A DNA stretch of 64,000 nucleotides, taken from Sulfurimicrobium sp964552675 (lineage in GTDB: Bacteria > Pseudomonadota > Gammaproteobacteria > Burkholderiales > Sulfuricellaceae). The position numbers and the translations under genes are program-made. Each line of letters starts with the position of its first letter. Position 1 is the first letter of the stretch. This document shows, piece after piece, positions 7,921-16,953 of this stretch. Below the pieces are notes generated by a model that was given only the letters and a program-made list of their open reading frames with translations, searched no databases and was not told the DNA's origin. The DNA is taken from NCBI GenBank assembly GCA_964552675.1, contig CAZKHJ010000001.1, positions 124,001 to 188,000 on the forward strand, read 5' to 3'.

Positions 7921-9086
7921 TGCATTTCCATTTCATGCAAAGCGCTGACCAGCTGCTCAACATCCTGCCGGGTATGCGCAGCGGAAAGAGAAATGCGCAG
8001 GCGTGCCGTTCCCTGCGGCACGGTGGGTGGACGGATGGCCGGCACCAGAAGGCCCCGGCTCAGCAAACCCTCGCTGATCCTGACCGCCTCCTTGCTGGAG
8101 CCGATCAGTAACGGCTGGATCGGCGTCTCTGAGGGCATCAGCTGCCAGCGGCAGGATTCAAGGCCATGGCGCAAAGCCGCAATCAGTTCGGCCAGCCGCT
8201 CGCGGCGCCAGCCTTCCGCATCCATCAGGCGCAAGCTTTCCAGTAGCGCCGCCGCCAGCATCGGCGGCGTTGCGGTAGTGTAGATATAGCTGCGCGCACT
8301 CTGCACCAGCCAGTCGATCAGCGCTGACGCGCCGGCAACGAAGGCACCGAATACCCCGGCAGCCTTGCCCAGGGTAGCCATGTAGACAAGACGCGAAACA
8401 TCAAGGGAACGGGACACAGCATAGTGTTCCAGAATACCGCGCCCGGTTTTTCCCAGCACACCGAAGCCGTGGGCGTCATCGAGCAGCAGCCAGGCATCGT
8501 ATTTTTCGCACAGAGCCAGCAGTTCGGGCACGGGTGCGATATCGCCGTCCATACTGAATACCGCGTCACTTGCCACCAGCTTGCGCCGGGCATCAGAATT
8601 CGCCAGCTGTTTCTCCAGCGCCGCCAGATCGTTGTGGGGGTAACGCAGCATCCGGGCACGTGACAGCAATGCCGCATCGTTGAGCGAGGCATGATTCAAG
8701 CGGTCGCAGAAGAGCGCATCATTGCGCCCGAGTAGTGCAGTGATGACACCAAGATTGGCCATGTAACCAGTGGAAAACAGGAGCGCAGCCGGCAGCCCGG
8801 CAAATTCGGCCAGTTTCTGCTCAAGCTCATGATGCATAGCGGTGTGGCCCGTGACCAGGTGCGAGGCGCCGGCGCCGGCGCCAAAGCTTAGTGCACCTTC
8901 GTGGGCAGCCTGGGTCAGTGAGGGATGGCTGGCCAGGCCAAGATAATCGTTGCTGCAGAAGGACAGAAGTTCTGCGCCATCCACTCGCACCCGGACGCCC
9001 TGCGAACCTTCCAGAATGCGGCGGCGGCGCAGCAGGCCTTCCGCCTCCCTGAGCTTCAGTTCCTCGGCAAGAAATGAAAAAGGCAT
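7917..9086 (-). CDS. bioF: 8-amino-7-oxononanoate synthase BioF
   Basis: 389 residues, the normal length for this alpha-oxoamine synthase. It shows the glycine-rich GAGASHLVTGHTAMHHELE, the LLDDAHGFGVLG segment, and the PLP lysine in TLGKAAG. It condenses pimeloyl-ACP with L-alanine to give KAPA. The gene lies 6 bases from the bioB stop codon and overlaps bioH by 4 bases. Confidence 0.96.
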   Translation of the reverse strand: MPFSFLAEELKLREAEGLLRRRRILEGSQGVRVRVDGAELLSFCSNDYLGLASHPSLTQAAHEGALSFGAGAGASHLVTGHTAMHHELEQKLAEFAGLPAALLFSTGYMANLGVITALLGRNDALFCDRLNHASLNDAALLSRARMLRYPHNDLAALEKQLANSDARRKLVASDAVFSMDGDIAPVPELLALCEKYDAWLLLDDAHGFGVLGKTGRGILEHYAVSRSLDVSRLVYMATLGKAAGVFGAFVAGASALIDWLVQSARSYIYTTATPPMLAAALLESLRLMDAEGWRRERLAELIAALRHGLESCRWQLMPSETPIQPLLIGSSKEAVRISEGLLSRGLLVPAIRPPTVPQGTARLRISLSAAHTRQDVEQLVSALHEMEMQ

Positions 9087-9092
9087 TCCCGC

Positions 9093-10064
9093 TTACGCGG
9101 CCATGGCGCGAATGCCGAGTCTCTCGAACAGCGCCTGGTCGGATTGCGTGTCAGGATTGCCGGTGGTGAGCAGTTTCTCGCCATAGAAGATTGAATTGGC
9201 GCCAGCCAGGAAACACAAGGCTTGCAGGCTGTCCGCCATTTCGCCGCGCCCAGCGGACAGGCGTACCAGGCTGGCTGGCATGGTGATGCGCGCAACCGCG
9301 ACGGTGCGCACGAACTCCAGCGGATCCAGGCTTTCCGCGTTTTTCAGCGGCGTGCCTTCGACCTGCACCAGCATGTTGATCGGCACCGACTCCGGAACCG
9401 GGTCGAGGTTGGCCAATTGGGCGATGAGCGCGGCGCGCTGGGTACGCGACTCACCCATGCCGATAATGCCGCCGCTGCATACCTTGATACCGGCCTTGCG
9501 CACCCGGCCCAGAGTATCGAGGCGATCCTGGTAGGTATGGGTGGTGATGACCTGGCCGTAAAATTCCGGCGCAGTGTCCAGATTGTGGTTGTAATAATCC
9601 AGCCCCGCTTCCCTGAGCTGGGCAGCCTGCTCTTCCTTGAGCATGCCCAGCGTGACGCAGGTTTCGAGGCCCATTGCCTTCACGGCGCGGACCATTTCCA
9701 GCACTGGCAGCAAATCCTTCTGTTTCGGCCCGCGCCAGGCTGCGCCCATGCAGAAACGGGTAGCCCCGCTATCCTTGGCCCTGGCCGCCGCGCGGATCAC
9801 TTCGCTCAGCTCCATCAGGGGCTCGCGCTCCACCGGCGTTTCGTGGTGCGCCGACTGGGAGCAATAGCCGCAATCCTCTGAACAGCCACCAGTCTTGATC
9901 GACAGCAAAGTGCTGACCTGCACCGCATTGGGATCAAAATGCTCGCGATGCACCGTCTGCGCCCGGAATACCAGATCGTTGAACGGCAAGGCAAACAATG
10001 CCTCGATTTCCGCCACCGTCCAGGGCGTCCTGGCTACCTGCTTCAGCTCCGCAATGTCATTCAT
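9093..10064 (-). CDS. bioB: biotin synthase BioB
   Basis: 323 residues. Radical SAM motif C61-x3-C65-x2-C68 (GGCSEDCGYCSQS), followed by the BioB signature regions RFCMGAAWRGP, YNHNLDTAPEFY and CSGGIIGMGES. It inserts sulfur into dethiobiotin using [4Fe-4S] and [2Fe-2S] clusters. It is the first recognisable biotin gene of the operon and overlaps the preceding small membrane-protein gene by 8 bases. Confidence 0.97.
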   Translation of the reverse strand: MNDIAELKQVARTPWTVAEIEALFALPFNDLVFRAQTVHREHFDPNAVQVSTLLSIKTGGCSEDCGYCSQSAHHETPVEREPLMELSEVIRAAARAKDSGATRFCMGAAWRGPKQKDLLPVLEMVRAVKAMGLETCVTLGMLKEEQAAQLREAGLDYYNHNLDTAPEFYGQVITTHTYQDRLDTLGRVRKAGIKVCSGGIIGMGESRTQRAALIAQLANLDPVPESVPINMLVQVEGTPLKNAESLDPLEFVRTVAVARITMPASLVRLSAGRGEMADSLQALCFLAGANSIFYGEKLLTTGNPDTQSDQALFERLGIRAMAA

Positions 10065-10443
10065 GTGTGTTCACCTCGATTTCCATGTCCTGCCAGTTTT
10101 CCCGCTGCACCCGGAGCAGGTCGCGCAGCCCCAGAGGAATGATTACCAGGGCCAGAATTGCCCATACCGCCAGCAATCCGTGCCAGTTGCCAAACAAACC
10201 GTAAATCGGCTGGCCGAATACCACCATCGCGCCCGCCACCCCGTAGAAGCGATAACCGGCAATCCGGTTGTAATGCACCACCCTGGGATTGGGATGGTGC
10301 GCCACCGAAGCGTAGGCAAAAATCGATGCCGCAATCCAGATCATCAGCAGTGGCGGGATAACCGTCGCCACTATGCTGGCGAGGTTGAATATTCTGGCAG
10401 ACAGGCGCTGGCTATTGGCGCTGATGAGTTTTTTTGATTCCAT
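10057..10443 (-). CDS. small membrane protein of unknown function upstream of bioB
   Basis: 128 residues with three likely membrane spans (about 22-45, 65-82 and 88-105) and charged ends; the C-terminus ends in acidic residues. I do not recognise the family. Its stop overlaps the bioB start by 8 bases, so it is co-transcribed and probably translationally coupled with the biotin genes. The start is uncertain: no good Shine-Dalgarno precedes the ATG at 10443. Both a role in biotin or precursor transport and simple operon hitchhiking are possible; neither is shown by the sequence. Confidence 0.7.
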   Translation of the reverse strand: MESKKLISANSQRLSARIFNLASIVATVIPPLLMIWIAASIFAYASVAHHPNPRVVHYNRIAGYRFYGVAGAMVVFGQPIYGLFGNWHGLLAVWAILALVIIPLGLRDLLRVQRENWQDMEIEVNTHE

Positions 10444-10459
10444 GCCGGGAGGTCAGGGG

Positions 10460-11212
10460 GTGTTAAAATTGTGCGCATCATTAGGGATTGCGTCTCACTT
10501 GTCAAATTTTCGCACCGCCATTCTGAACAGCTGCACAAATCTTGTGCACTCGATATTGCCCCAGGATTGCCTGCTATGTGGCGCGCCGAATGCCAGCGAA
10601 GGCTTGTGCACATCATGCCGCACCGCCCTGCCCTGGTTTGACCTCCCCCACTGCCCACGCTGCTCCCTGCCCACCCCAGGCGGCGAAGTTTGCGGTCACT
10701 GCCTGCGCCACCCGCCTTCCACAGACCGCACCATCGCGGCTTTCCGTTATGATTTCCCGCTCGACGCCCTGATCCAGGGATTGAAATATGGCCAGCAGCT
10801 GAACATCATCCTTCCGCTCGCTGCCGCACTGGCTCAACGCGCAGAAGCCGCTCCGCGCCCGGATCTGCTGATTGCCATGCCCTTGCACCCCTTGCGGCTG
10901 AGAGAACGCGGCTTCAATCAGGCACTGGAACTGGCCAAGGTAGTTGCACGACGCCTCGATATCCCGCTCCTGCCCAAAGGCGCGGAACGCATTCGCGCAA
11001 CTGCACCGCAAGTTGGCCTGCCGTGGAAAGAGCGTGCCGGCAATCTGCGCAATGCTTTTGCCTGCACCGTGGATCTGACGGGAAAACACATCGCCATCCT
11101 GGATGATGTAATGACCACCGGCGCCAGTCTGAACGAACTGGGGCGGGCGCTGCGCCGGCAAGGAGCAAGGGAAATCAGCGCCTGGACCGTAGCGCGAACG
11201 CTGGAGAAATAG
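10460..11212 (+). CDS. comF: ComF/GntX family phosphoribosyltransferase-like protein
   Basis: About 250 residues. The N-terminal part has four CxxC pairs (CLLC, CTSC, CPRC, CGHC) likely binding zinc, and the C-terminal part has a PRTase domain with ILDDVMTTGASL, the PRPP loop. ComF proteins assist DNA uptake in competent bacteria; the E. coli homologue GntX also lies by bioH. The GTG at 10460 is chosen because GGGAGG lies about 9 bases upstream; TTG at 10499 is an alternative that would free space for a promoter. It diverges from the bioB operon. Confidence 0.88.
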   Translation: MLKLCASLGIASHLSNFRTAILNSCTNLVHSILPQDCLLCGAPNASEGLCTSCRTALPWFDLPHCPRCSLPTPGGEVCGHCLRHPPSTDRTIAAFRYDFPLDALIQGLKYGQQLNIILPLAAALAQRAEAAPRPDLLIAMPLHPLRLRERGFNQALELAKVVARRLDIPLLPKGAERIRATAPQVGLPWKERAGNLRNAFACTVDLTGKHIAILDDVMTTGASLNELGRALRRQGAREISAWTVARTLEK

Positions 11213-11235
11213 CGCCCGTCCCCTACTGATTACTG

Positions 11236-11370
11236 AGCCCAGAGAGGTGCTTCTTGAGCCGTGGAAGCGCGAAGACGCAAAGAAATCACGGAGGGAAAAT
11301 TCAGCCTGTTTCCGAAGCGACTTTACTGTTTTCTTTGCGGTGATGTGCTGAGATTTTTAGGCTGAATATT
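11236..11370. repeat. non-coding convergent spacer with imperfect long inverted repeat
   Basis: Between the ends of comF and mshN. AAAATTCAGCCT (11296-11307) matches the reverse complement of AGGCTGAATATT (11359-11370) at 11 of 12 bases, and a GCAAAGAA-type stretch is mirrored by TTCTTTGCG between them. The purine-rich GCGAAGACGCAAAGAA phrase resembles dispersed intergenic repeats seen in environmental Proteobacteria. No T-run follows, so a standard terminator is not supported. Confidence 0.4.
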
Positions 11371-12435
11371 TCACTGCACCTGTTTCAGGCGCTGTTCCGC
11401 AAAGGCCTGCAACTCGGGGCTCAGGCCGCCGCTGGCGCGCGCGCGGCGAAAGGCATCCGCAGCACGGGCATTCTGGCCATCGGCCTGGAAAGACATGCCC
11501 AGCCCCAGCAGCCACGGCCCAGAGGCGGGATTGGAGCGTAGCGCGCTCTGATAATGCTCAATCGCTTCCTTGTGGCGTTCGCTGCGTTGCAGCAGTGCGG
11601 CCATGAAACCGTGATACTCGGCGCCCTCGCCTGCAGGCGGATGACGCTGCAAGGTCGCCAGCGCGGCGGCGACGTCTCCCCGTTCCACCTGCAGCCGAGC
11701 CAATGTCATGGCGAACCCCGGCTGCCCGGGCTGGAGTTCCAGCCCCTGTTGCAACAGCTGCTCGGCACGATCAAGATGCCTGGTTTCCACCAGCAGCACC
11801 GCCAAAGCCTGCCTGGCCGCCGCATGGCGTGGATCGAGCTGCAGCGCCTGGCGCAGGCTTTCTTCCGCCTCGCCCATGCGCCCCTGTTGCAGGCTGGCAT
11901 AGGCCTGGCGGTAGGCATTCTCGGCCCGCTGTTGCGGGTTGGGCTGCCTGATTTCCTTGTTGATCGCCCCGGGCGATGGGGTCGCCGCCTCGGCTGCGGG
12001 TGGTTTCTGGGCTGGGGCAGCAGGCTTGGGCGGGCTTTCTGCAGCAGATGGCGATACGGCTTCCGGCGGGGCCGGTTCTGCTGCGGCAGCATTCTTCTTG
12101 CTCAGGACCGGCAACTGGCTGAGTTCTCCCGCCAGTTGCAGCACCTGCGGCATGATTTCTGGCTGAGGCGATGCGGGTACTGGCCGAGTCCCTGCCGCCG
12201 GGGGCAAAGCAGGCACCACCACGGAACGCAAGGCCGGACGGAAAGCTTTTCCTTCATGGCCACCCGCAAACCAGTAAATACTCCCCGCCGCCGCAGCCAC
12301 CAGCACAGCCAGCAACACCCAGCGGACGGCACCTGACCTGTCAGGGTGCCGCACCGCGCGTACCTGTGCTGCTGTTGCACCGCCATCGGCACGGCGCTGT
12401 TCCAGTTCCTGCAACATCTGATTGATTACGCTCAT
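11371..12435 (-). CDS. mshN: MSHA pilus biogenesis protein MshN, TPR protein
   Basis: 354 residues. The N-terminus MSVINQMLQELEQRR is the MshN hallmark. One membrane span (about 38-56) and a long Pro/Ala-rich linker (about 75-165) follow, then TPR repeats (about 170-350) including AYRQAYASLQQGRMGEAEESLRQALQ-like units. It probably bridges the inner-membrane assembly platform and the periplasm. It is the last gene of the pilus cluster and starts 10 bases after mshM. Confidence 0.92.
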   Translation of the reverse strand: MSVINQMLQELEQRRADGGATAAQVRAVRHPDRSGAVRWVLLAVLVAAAAGSIYWFAGGHEGKAFRPALRSVVVPALPPAAGTRPVPASPQPEIMPQVLQLAGELSQLPVLSKKNAAAAEPAPPEAVSPSAAESPPKPAAPAQKPPAAEAATPSPGAINKEIRQPNPQQRAENAYRQAYASLQQGRMGEAEESLRQALQLDPRHAAARQALAVLLVETRHLDRAEQLLQQGLELQPGQPGFAMTLARLQVERGDVAAALATLQRHPPAGEGAEYHGFMAALLQRSERHKEAIEHYQSALRSNPASGPWLLGLGMSFQADGQNARAADAFRRARASGGLSPELQAFAEQRLKQVQ

Positions 12436-12445
12436 GCCGTTTCCC

Positions 12446-13294
12446 TCATCTCCATCCGGGCACCCGGTGCCACCAGCGGAGCTGCCGCGCAGCGGGGGTA
12501 TCCATTACCGCCGCACGCACATGCCTGGCTCCCGCCTGCGCCCCCCCCTCGCCATAGGCCAGCAACAGCGCCTTGTGCGCCAGAATATTCACCAGTCGTG
12601 GCACCCCACCGCTGGCGCGACACAGCTGAAGTATGGCGCCACGGGTAAACAGCGGTCCGCCGCCATGGCCAGCCATGGCCAGCCGATGCGCGAGATACTG
12701 CTCCAGCTCGGCTCGACGCAGCGTCCCCAGCCGGTAATGGAAGGTGATGCGCTGCCGCAACTGGCGTACCGACTCCTGTTGCAACTTGTCGTCCAGCTCC
12801 GGCTGGCCGAACAGCACGATCTGCAGCAGCTTGCGTTTTTCCGTTTCCAGATTGGTGAGCAGACGCAGGGCTTCGAGTGTTTCCAATGGCATCGCCTGGA
12901 CCTCATCCAGGCACAGCACCACGCGTCTGCCGCTGCGGGCAAAATTGAGCAGCCCCAGGGTCAACGTCTTGAGCAGATGATGCTGGTCTATCCCTGCATC
13001 CAGCGGAATGAGCAGATCCTCGGCCACGGCCAGCAGCAGGGTTCGTGGCTCAAGGTAAGGGTTAGGGATATAGGCAGTGACGAAATCGCGGCCCAGGCTG
13101 GCCATGAATTTACGGCACAACAGGGTTTTCCCCGTTCCCACTTCGCCGGTAATCTTGATGAAGCCCTCACCGGTACGTGCCGCAACCAGCAGGGTATTGA
13201 GCGCCTCCTGATAACTGCTGAAGGCAAAAAAGAAGCTGGTGTCAGGGGTGATACCGAAGGGTGGTTCGGTCAGGCCAAAATGTTCCAGGTACAT
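12446..13294 (-). CDS. mshM: MSHA biogenesis ATPase MshM (ExeA/GspA-like)
   Basis: 282 residues. It begins MYLEHFGLTEPPFGITPD, the standard ExeA-like N-terminus, with Walker A GEVGTGKT and Walker B VVLCLDEVQAM, and the AAA+ sensor region IVLFGQPELDDKL. In related systems such ATPases help the secretin assemble through peptidoglycan. It stands between mshL and mshN as in Vibrio. Confidence 0.94.
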   Translation of the reverse strand: MYLEHFGLTEPPFGITPDTSFFFAFSSYQEALNTLLVAARTGEGFIKITGEVGTGKTLLCRKFMASLGRDFVTAYIPNPYLEPRTLLLAVAEDLLIPLDAGIDQHHLLKTLTLGLLNFARSGRRVVLCLDEVQAMPLETLEALRLLTNLETEKRKLLQIVLFGQPELDDKLQQESVRQLRQRITFHYRLGTLRRAELEQYLAHRLAMAGHGGGPLFTRGAILQLCRASGGVPRLVNILAHKALLLAYGEGGAQAGARHVRAAVMDTPAARQLRWWHRVPGWR

Positions 13295-13338
13295 GGCGAC
13301 TGTCAGCCTTCAGCCATGGCGGACTGCCATTCGGCCAT

Positions 13339-15225
13339 TTACGGCGCCGGCGGCGGTCGTTTTTCCGCCCCTGCGCCGAACACATCGGCCCGCCCGCCGT
13401 ATGAGAAGCCACGATCCAGCTTCTGGATGCGCTGCTGGCTTTCCTGAACATCCTGCAGCCAGCCATCATCACCCTGGATGACGGTCGGTTTGATCAGGAT
13501 GACCAGTTCCCGCTTCAGGGCACTCTGGTTGGTCTGGCGGAACAGGGAACCGACTACAGGCACATCGCCCACACCAGGGACCTGGGAACGTCCTTCGCTC
13601 ATGAGCTGTTTCATCAGCCCGCCTATCGCCACCACCTGGCCGTCCTGGGCGCGAATGATGCTGTCGGTTTCGGACACATTACTGGAAGCCAGCGGCAGGT
13701 TGATCGTACCGGCAGCCCCCAGGTCCACCAGCTTGTTGACCGTACTGACCTTGCTCACGGAAGGATGGACATGCAGAGTGATGATATTGTTTTCATCAAT
13801 CTGCGGCGTCACGTCCAGCGCAATGCCGGAGAAAAACGGCTGCAGGGTCACCGATGGCGTGCTGGTAGTAGCAGTGCCGGTGGTCGTGGTAGTAGTCACA
13901 TTGGTAACGAAAAATTCGTCCACCCCCACTTTCAGCACTGCCTTCTGATTGTTCAGCGTGGCGATGCGCGGGCTGGACAGCACCTGCACATTACCCTGGG
14001 TCTGGAGGAATTCCAGCAGCGAGGCAAAATTCTGGTTGGCTACGGCAAAGCCGAAAACGCCCTGGGTAGCCGTCAGGAGGGGGTTGACATTGATGCCGTC
14101 GAGCGTGGTGGTAAGCGTCGGCGTACCGTTGGCATTGATGGTCGAAGTCGCCAGCTGAACGCCGGGATTGGTTCCCGAATTGGCCACGAAACCGTTGGAT
14201 GAACGGCCGAGCGCAATGGAAGTCTTGGTGAAATTGGCAATGCCTGCCCAGTTGACGCCCGCCTGATAGCCATCATTCAGTTCGACCTCGAGAATCTTGG
14301 CTTCCAGCATGACCTGACGCTCAACCGAGAGCTGCGAGGCCTTGAGGAACACCGACACGTCGCGCTGCTCGTTGGGCATGGCACGCACCACCACCACGCC
14401 GGATTGGGGGTTGATCACCACGCTGCGCCCTCCTTCGCAACCCTCGACGCCGCGCCCGGCAACCGTTTCCACGCTGCGGGCGGCAGCCGAAGCACCGCCG
14501 GTCATGCCCGTCGTGGCAGTCGAAGCCCCCGAAGTACGGGTAGGCATGCGGCAGCCGATCACCGTGCGCACCGAATCCTCCAGATCCGCCCAGAAATCGT
14601 TGCGCGTGGCCGTGTAGATCGTGCTGCTTTCCTGAACAATGCCGGTCTGGCCGCTGGTGGTGGAAGTCGTGCCGGAAGTGCTGGTGGATGAAGGCGCGGT
14701 GCCGATCGAGCCGGAATGTACCCGGGTATCGGAACCGCCAAAGCGCCGGCCCACCAGATAATTGACCTTGAAGATGCGGGTCTGCATGGTCAACGGCTGG
14801 ATATAGATCCGGGTACCGTCAATCTTGTATTCATAGCCGTACATTTCGCGAATCGCATCCAGCGCCTCGAACACCGTCACGTCCTTGAGGGTGACGGAAA
14901 TGGCGCTGTTGATCTCAGGAGAAACCAGCATGCTGTAGCGGGTGCCGTTCACAATACCCATGAACACCTGGTTGGCAGGCGCATTGCTGACTACCAGATC
15001 AAAACGCTGTTCCAGCGGCTTGCCTTCGGCAGGCGGCATTTCCATCCGGAGCGGCGGCAACAGCGCCGCCCCTACTGCATCAGCCGGCGCGGATTTGGCC
15101 CGTCCCTGCCCGGCCTTCTCCAGTTCGGCATTGATCTGGTCAAAGGTTGTGCCGTGCTTTGCCGGCGTGGCCGAGCATCCGGCCAGAGCCAGGGCCAACA
15201 AACCTAAATAAGTGTTGCGCATCAT
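13339..15225 (-). CDS. mshL: MSHA pilus outer-membrane secretin MshL
   Basis: 628 residues with a lipoprotein signal (LALAGC, Cys17). N-terminal N0/STN-like region (about 60-150), then a Ser/Thr/Gly-rich low-complexity insert (about 168-200), then N1 and the secretin domain with VLSSPRIATLNNQKAVLKVG and a C-terminal RQTNQSALKRELVILIKPTVI. It forms the outer-membrane channel for the pilus. Its ATG overlaps the mshK stop by 4 bases. The low-complexity insert and Gly/Ser stretch near residues 230-250 are unusual surface loops. Confidence 0.95.
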   Translation of the reverse strand: MMRNTYLGLLALALAGCSATPAKHGTTFDQINAELEKAGQGRAKSAPADAVGAALLPPLRMEMPPAEGKPLEQRFDLVVSNAPANQVFMGIVNGTRYSMLVSPEINSAISVTLKDVTVFEALDAIREMYGYEYKIDGTRIYIQPLTMQTRIFKVNYLVGRRFGGSDTRVHSGSIGTAPSSTSTSGTTSTTSGQTGIVQESSTIYTATRNDFWADLEDSVRTVIGCRMPTRTSGASTATTGMTGGASAAARSVETVAGRGVEGCEGGRSVVINPQSGVVVVRAMPNEQRDVSVFLKASQLSVERQVMLEAKILEVELNDGYQAGVNWAGIANFTKTSIALGRSSNGFVANSGTNPGVQLATSTINANGTPTLTTTLDGINVNPLLTATQGVFGFAVANQNFASLLEFLQTQGNVQVLSSPRIATLNNQKAVLKVGVDEFFVTNVTTTTTTGTATTSTPSVTLQPFFSGIALDVTPQIDENNIITLHVHPSVSKVSTVNKLVDLGAAGTINLPLASSNVSETDSIIRAQDGQVVAIGGLMKQLMSEGRSQVPGVGDVPVVGSLFRQTNQSALKRELVILIKPTVIQGDDGWLQDVQESQQRIQKLDRGFSYGGRADVFGAGAEKRPPPAP

Positions 15226-15632
15226 GGTGCCTTTTGTTCAGTTTTGCGTTTCGATTTGGGTTTGGACAGATTTACAGGCTGAGCTTGGGGCGGCAGCGCC
15301 ACGTGTTTCTCCACGTCCGGGAAAAGCCTGAGGGTTTGCTGCCCGTCCGGGCCGGACAACACCACCTCACCTTCGGCAATCCTGACCAGCTTTGCTTCCC
15401 CGAACAGCGCCCCTTCCGTCAGCAATTGTCCGCTGATTACCGCCGACCTGCGTCCAGGGGCGATCATCACCGACTGCAGCATGGGGCCGCTGGCCACTGC
15501 TGCAACTGCAGAACCCGCAAGCCCTGCCTCCGCTGGCGGGCGTGTAGGATCCGGCAGCGTTTCCGCAGTCAGCACTGCCGCCCCACCTCCCAGCACAAGG
15601 GCAAAAACACCCGTAATCAGACGCTTAGCCAT
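15222..15632 (-). CDS. mshK: MSHA biogenesis protein MshK (PilP-like)
   Basis: 136 residues with an N-terminal signal or anchor (ALVLGGGAAVLTAETLPDPTRPP). The segment DPTRPP followed by a PilP/GspC-like beta domain (LQSVMIAPGRRSAVISGQLL, VLSGPDGQQTLRLFP) is typical of MshK. It would connect the inner-membrane complex to the MshL secretin. It overlaps mshJ by 16 bases and mshL by 4. Confidence 0.85.
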   Translation of the reverse strand: MAKRLITGVFALVLGGGAAVLTAETLPDPTRPPAEAGLAGSAVAAVASGPMLQSVMIAPGRRSAVISGQLLTEGALFGEAKLVRIAEGEVVLSGPDGQQTLRLFPDVEKHVALPPQAQPVNLSKPKSKRKTEQKAP

Positions 15633-16321
15633 GTTTTGTCCATACTCAGCGTATAAAGCGTAATCGTCAGGGTAACACGCGGATAGTCCTCGACCCGCAT
15701 TTCCGCCTTGCCCCAGAACATCCGCCAGGGCAAATTTTCCAGGGTATCGAGATATTGGGTCAATTCGGCATAATTGCCGCTCACGGCAATTTCAACCCCA
15801 TGTTTGTAAATGGCCGGGCCGGCCAGTTTGGGTTCCGCTTCCTTCTTTGCCTGCCCCGTGGCTCCGGGCTGCACCGGAGTATTTTCCGGCGTATCCAGCA
15901 CCCCACTGACAGGCAGGGTTCTGAGCGACACCAGTTTCAAGCCGCGATTCTGCGTCAGCACATCTTCCAGCAGACGCGCCATCCTGCCCGGCGGCACCAG
16001 GCTGTGTTGCATCGCCTGCAAGGCGCTCTGGCTCTGTGCCAGTTTCTGCTCCAGCCCCGCCAGCCGCACGCGGGTAGGGGCATCGGGGTCAGGCAGGCCA
16101 CCGCTAGAAATTGCCTGGATCTGGCCACGCAAGCCCTGTAGCTGCTCCTGCTGTGCAGCAACTTCCTGCGTTGCCTTCTTTTTTCTGGCCAGCAACGGGT
16201 CGATCCACAATGCGTTGAGCAGGCTGCCAAATATCACCAGCACCATGACAAAGATCAGTGCCCGCTCGCGCTGGTTGCGGGCATCGAGTTTTGCTGCCAG
16301 GCGTTGCCACTGCTGTTTCAT
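15617..16321 (-). CDS. mshJ: MSHA biogenesis protein MshJ (PilO-like)
   Basis: 234 residues. Short cytoplasmic tail, one membrane span (about 23-42), a coiled coil (about 50-115, rich in Gln, Glu and Leu) and a C-terminal ferredoxin-like periplasmic domain, the layout of PilO/GspM proteins. With MshI2 it should form the inner-membrane alignment complex. The 4-base overlap with mshI2 and 16-base overlap with mshK show tight coupling. Confidence 0.88.
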   Translation of the reverse strand: MKQQWQRLAAKLDARNQRERALIFVMVLVIFGSLLNALWIDPLLARKKKATQEVAAQQEQLQGLRGQIQAISSGGLPDPDAPTRVRLAGLEQKLAQSQSALQAMQHSLVPPGRMARLLEDVLTQNRGLKLVSLRTLPVSGVLDTPENTPVQPGATGQAKKEAEPKLAGPAIYKHGVEIAVSGNYAELTQYLDTLENLPWRMFWGKAEMRVEDYPRVTLTITLYTLSMDKTWLSV

Positions 16322-16953
16322 TTGGCTGTCTCCACCACCGCGCCCAGCCGGAATTCAAGATAATTAGGCAGGGGAACCGGCTTGCCATCGGCAGCCGGGT
16401 CAACCTTGGGCTGTCGCATTTCCAGTGCCGCGAAGCTGCCGCCCTGAATCACCGCCTCCTGGTTCAGACGCTGGATATAAGCCGGCACCAGTTCGGGGCG
16501 CAAAGTGCGCCCACCGATAACCATGTCCCGGCCCGCCCCTCTGATGCTGAACTCCGTCAGCCACAGGCCGTTCACGCTCTGCCGCGCAAAAGCGCGCATA
16601 TAGCTGGAATAGCCCTGGGTATTGCCCAGGCTGCCGCCCTGCAATACCTCCAGCACAGCCTCTTCCCCCTTCAATTGCAGCTCCAGCTCGTTGGCACGTT
16701 TCTCCAGCGCCTCATTCCTGGGGCGGGGCGCATATTCGGCAGTGACTTTCACCAGCCGTGCTTTTTCCTGCTCCAGTTGCGCGGCAAGCTCCCCGGCCTG
16801 CTTACTGACCATCTGCGTCTGGCGATGCTGGTAAACATACACGCCGGCCAATAACAGCAACAGGGCCAGCAATGCCTGAACCAGCATCAGCGCGGTAAAA
16901 AGCTCGCGCCGCTTGCGAAAGGCCGGATTGAAAAGATTGATCTGCTGGCTCAT
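16318..16953 (-). CDS. mshI2: MSHA biogenesis protein MshI2 (PilN-like)
   Basis: 211 residues from ATG at 16953, chosen because it overlaps the mshI stop (ATGA) and begins MSQQINLFNPAFRKRRELF; INLFNP/INLLP is the conserved PilN motif that docks into PilM. A membrane span (about 23-40), a coiled coil (about 45-100) and a periplasmic domain follow. A 16-codon longer frame lies inside mshI and is not needed. Confidence 0.88.
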   Translation of the reverse strand: MSQQINLFNPAFRKRRELFTALMLVQALLALLLLLAGVYVYQHRQTQMVSKQAGELAAQLEQEKARLVKVTAEYAPRPRNEALEKRANELELQLKGEEAVLEVLQGGSLGNTQGYSSYMRAFARQSVNGLWLTEFSIRGAGRDMVIGGRTLRPELVPAYIQRLNQEAVIQGGSFAALEMRQPKVDPAADGKPVPLPNYLEFRLGAVVETAK

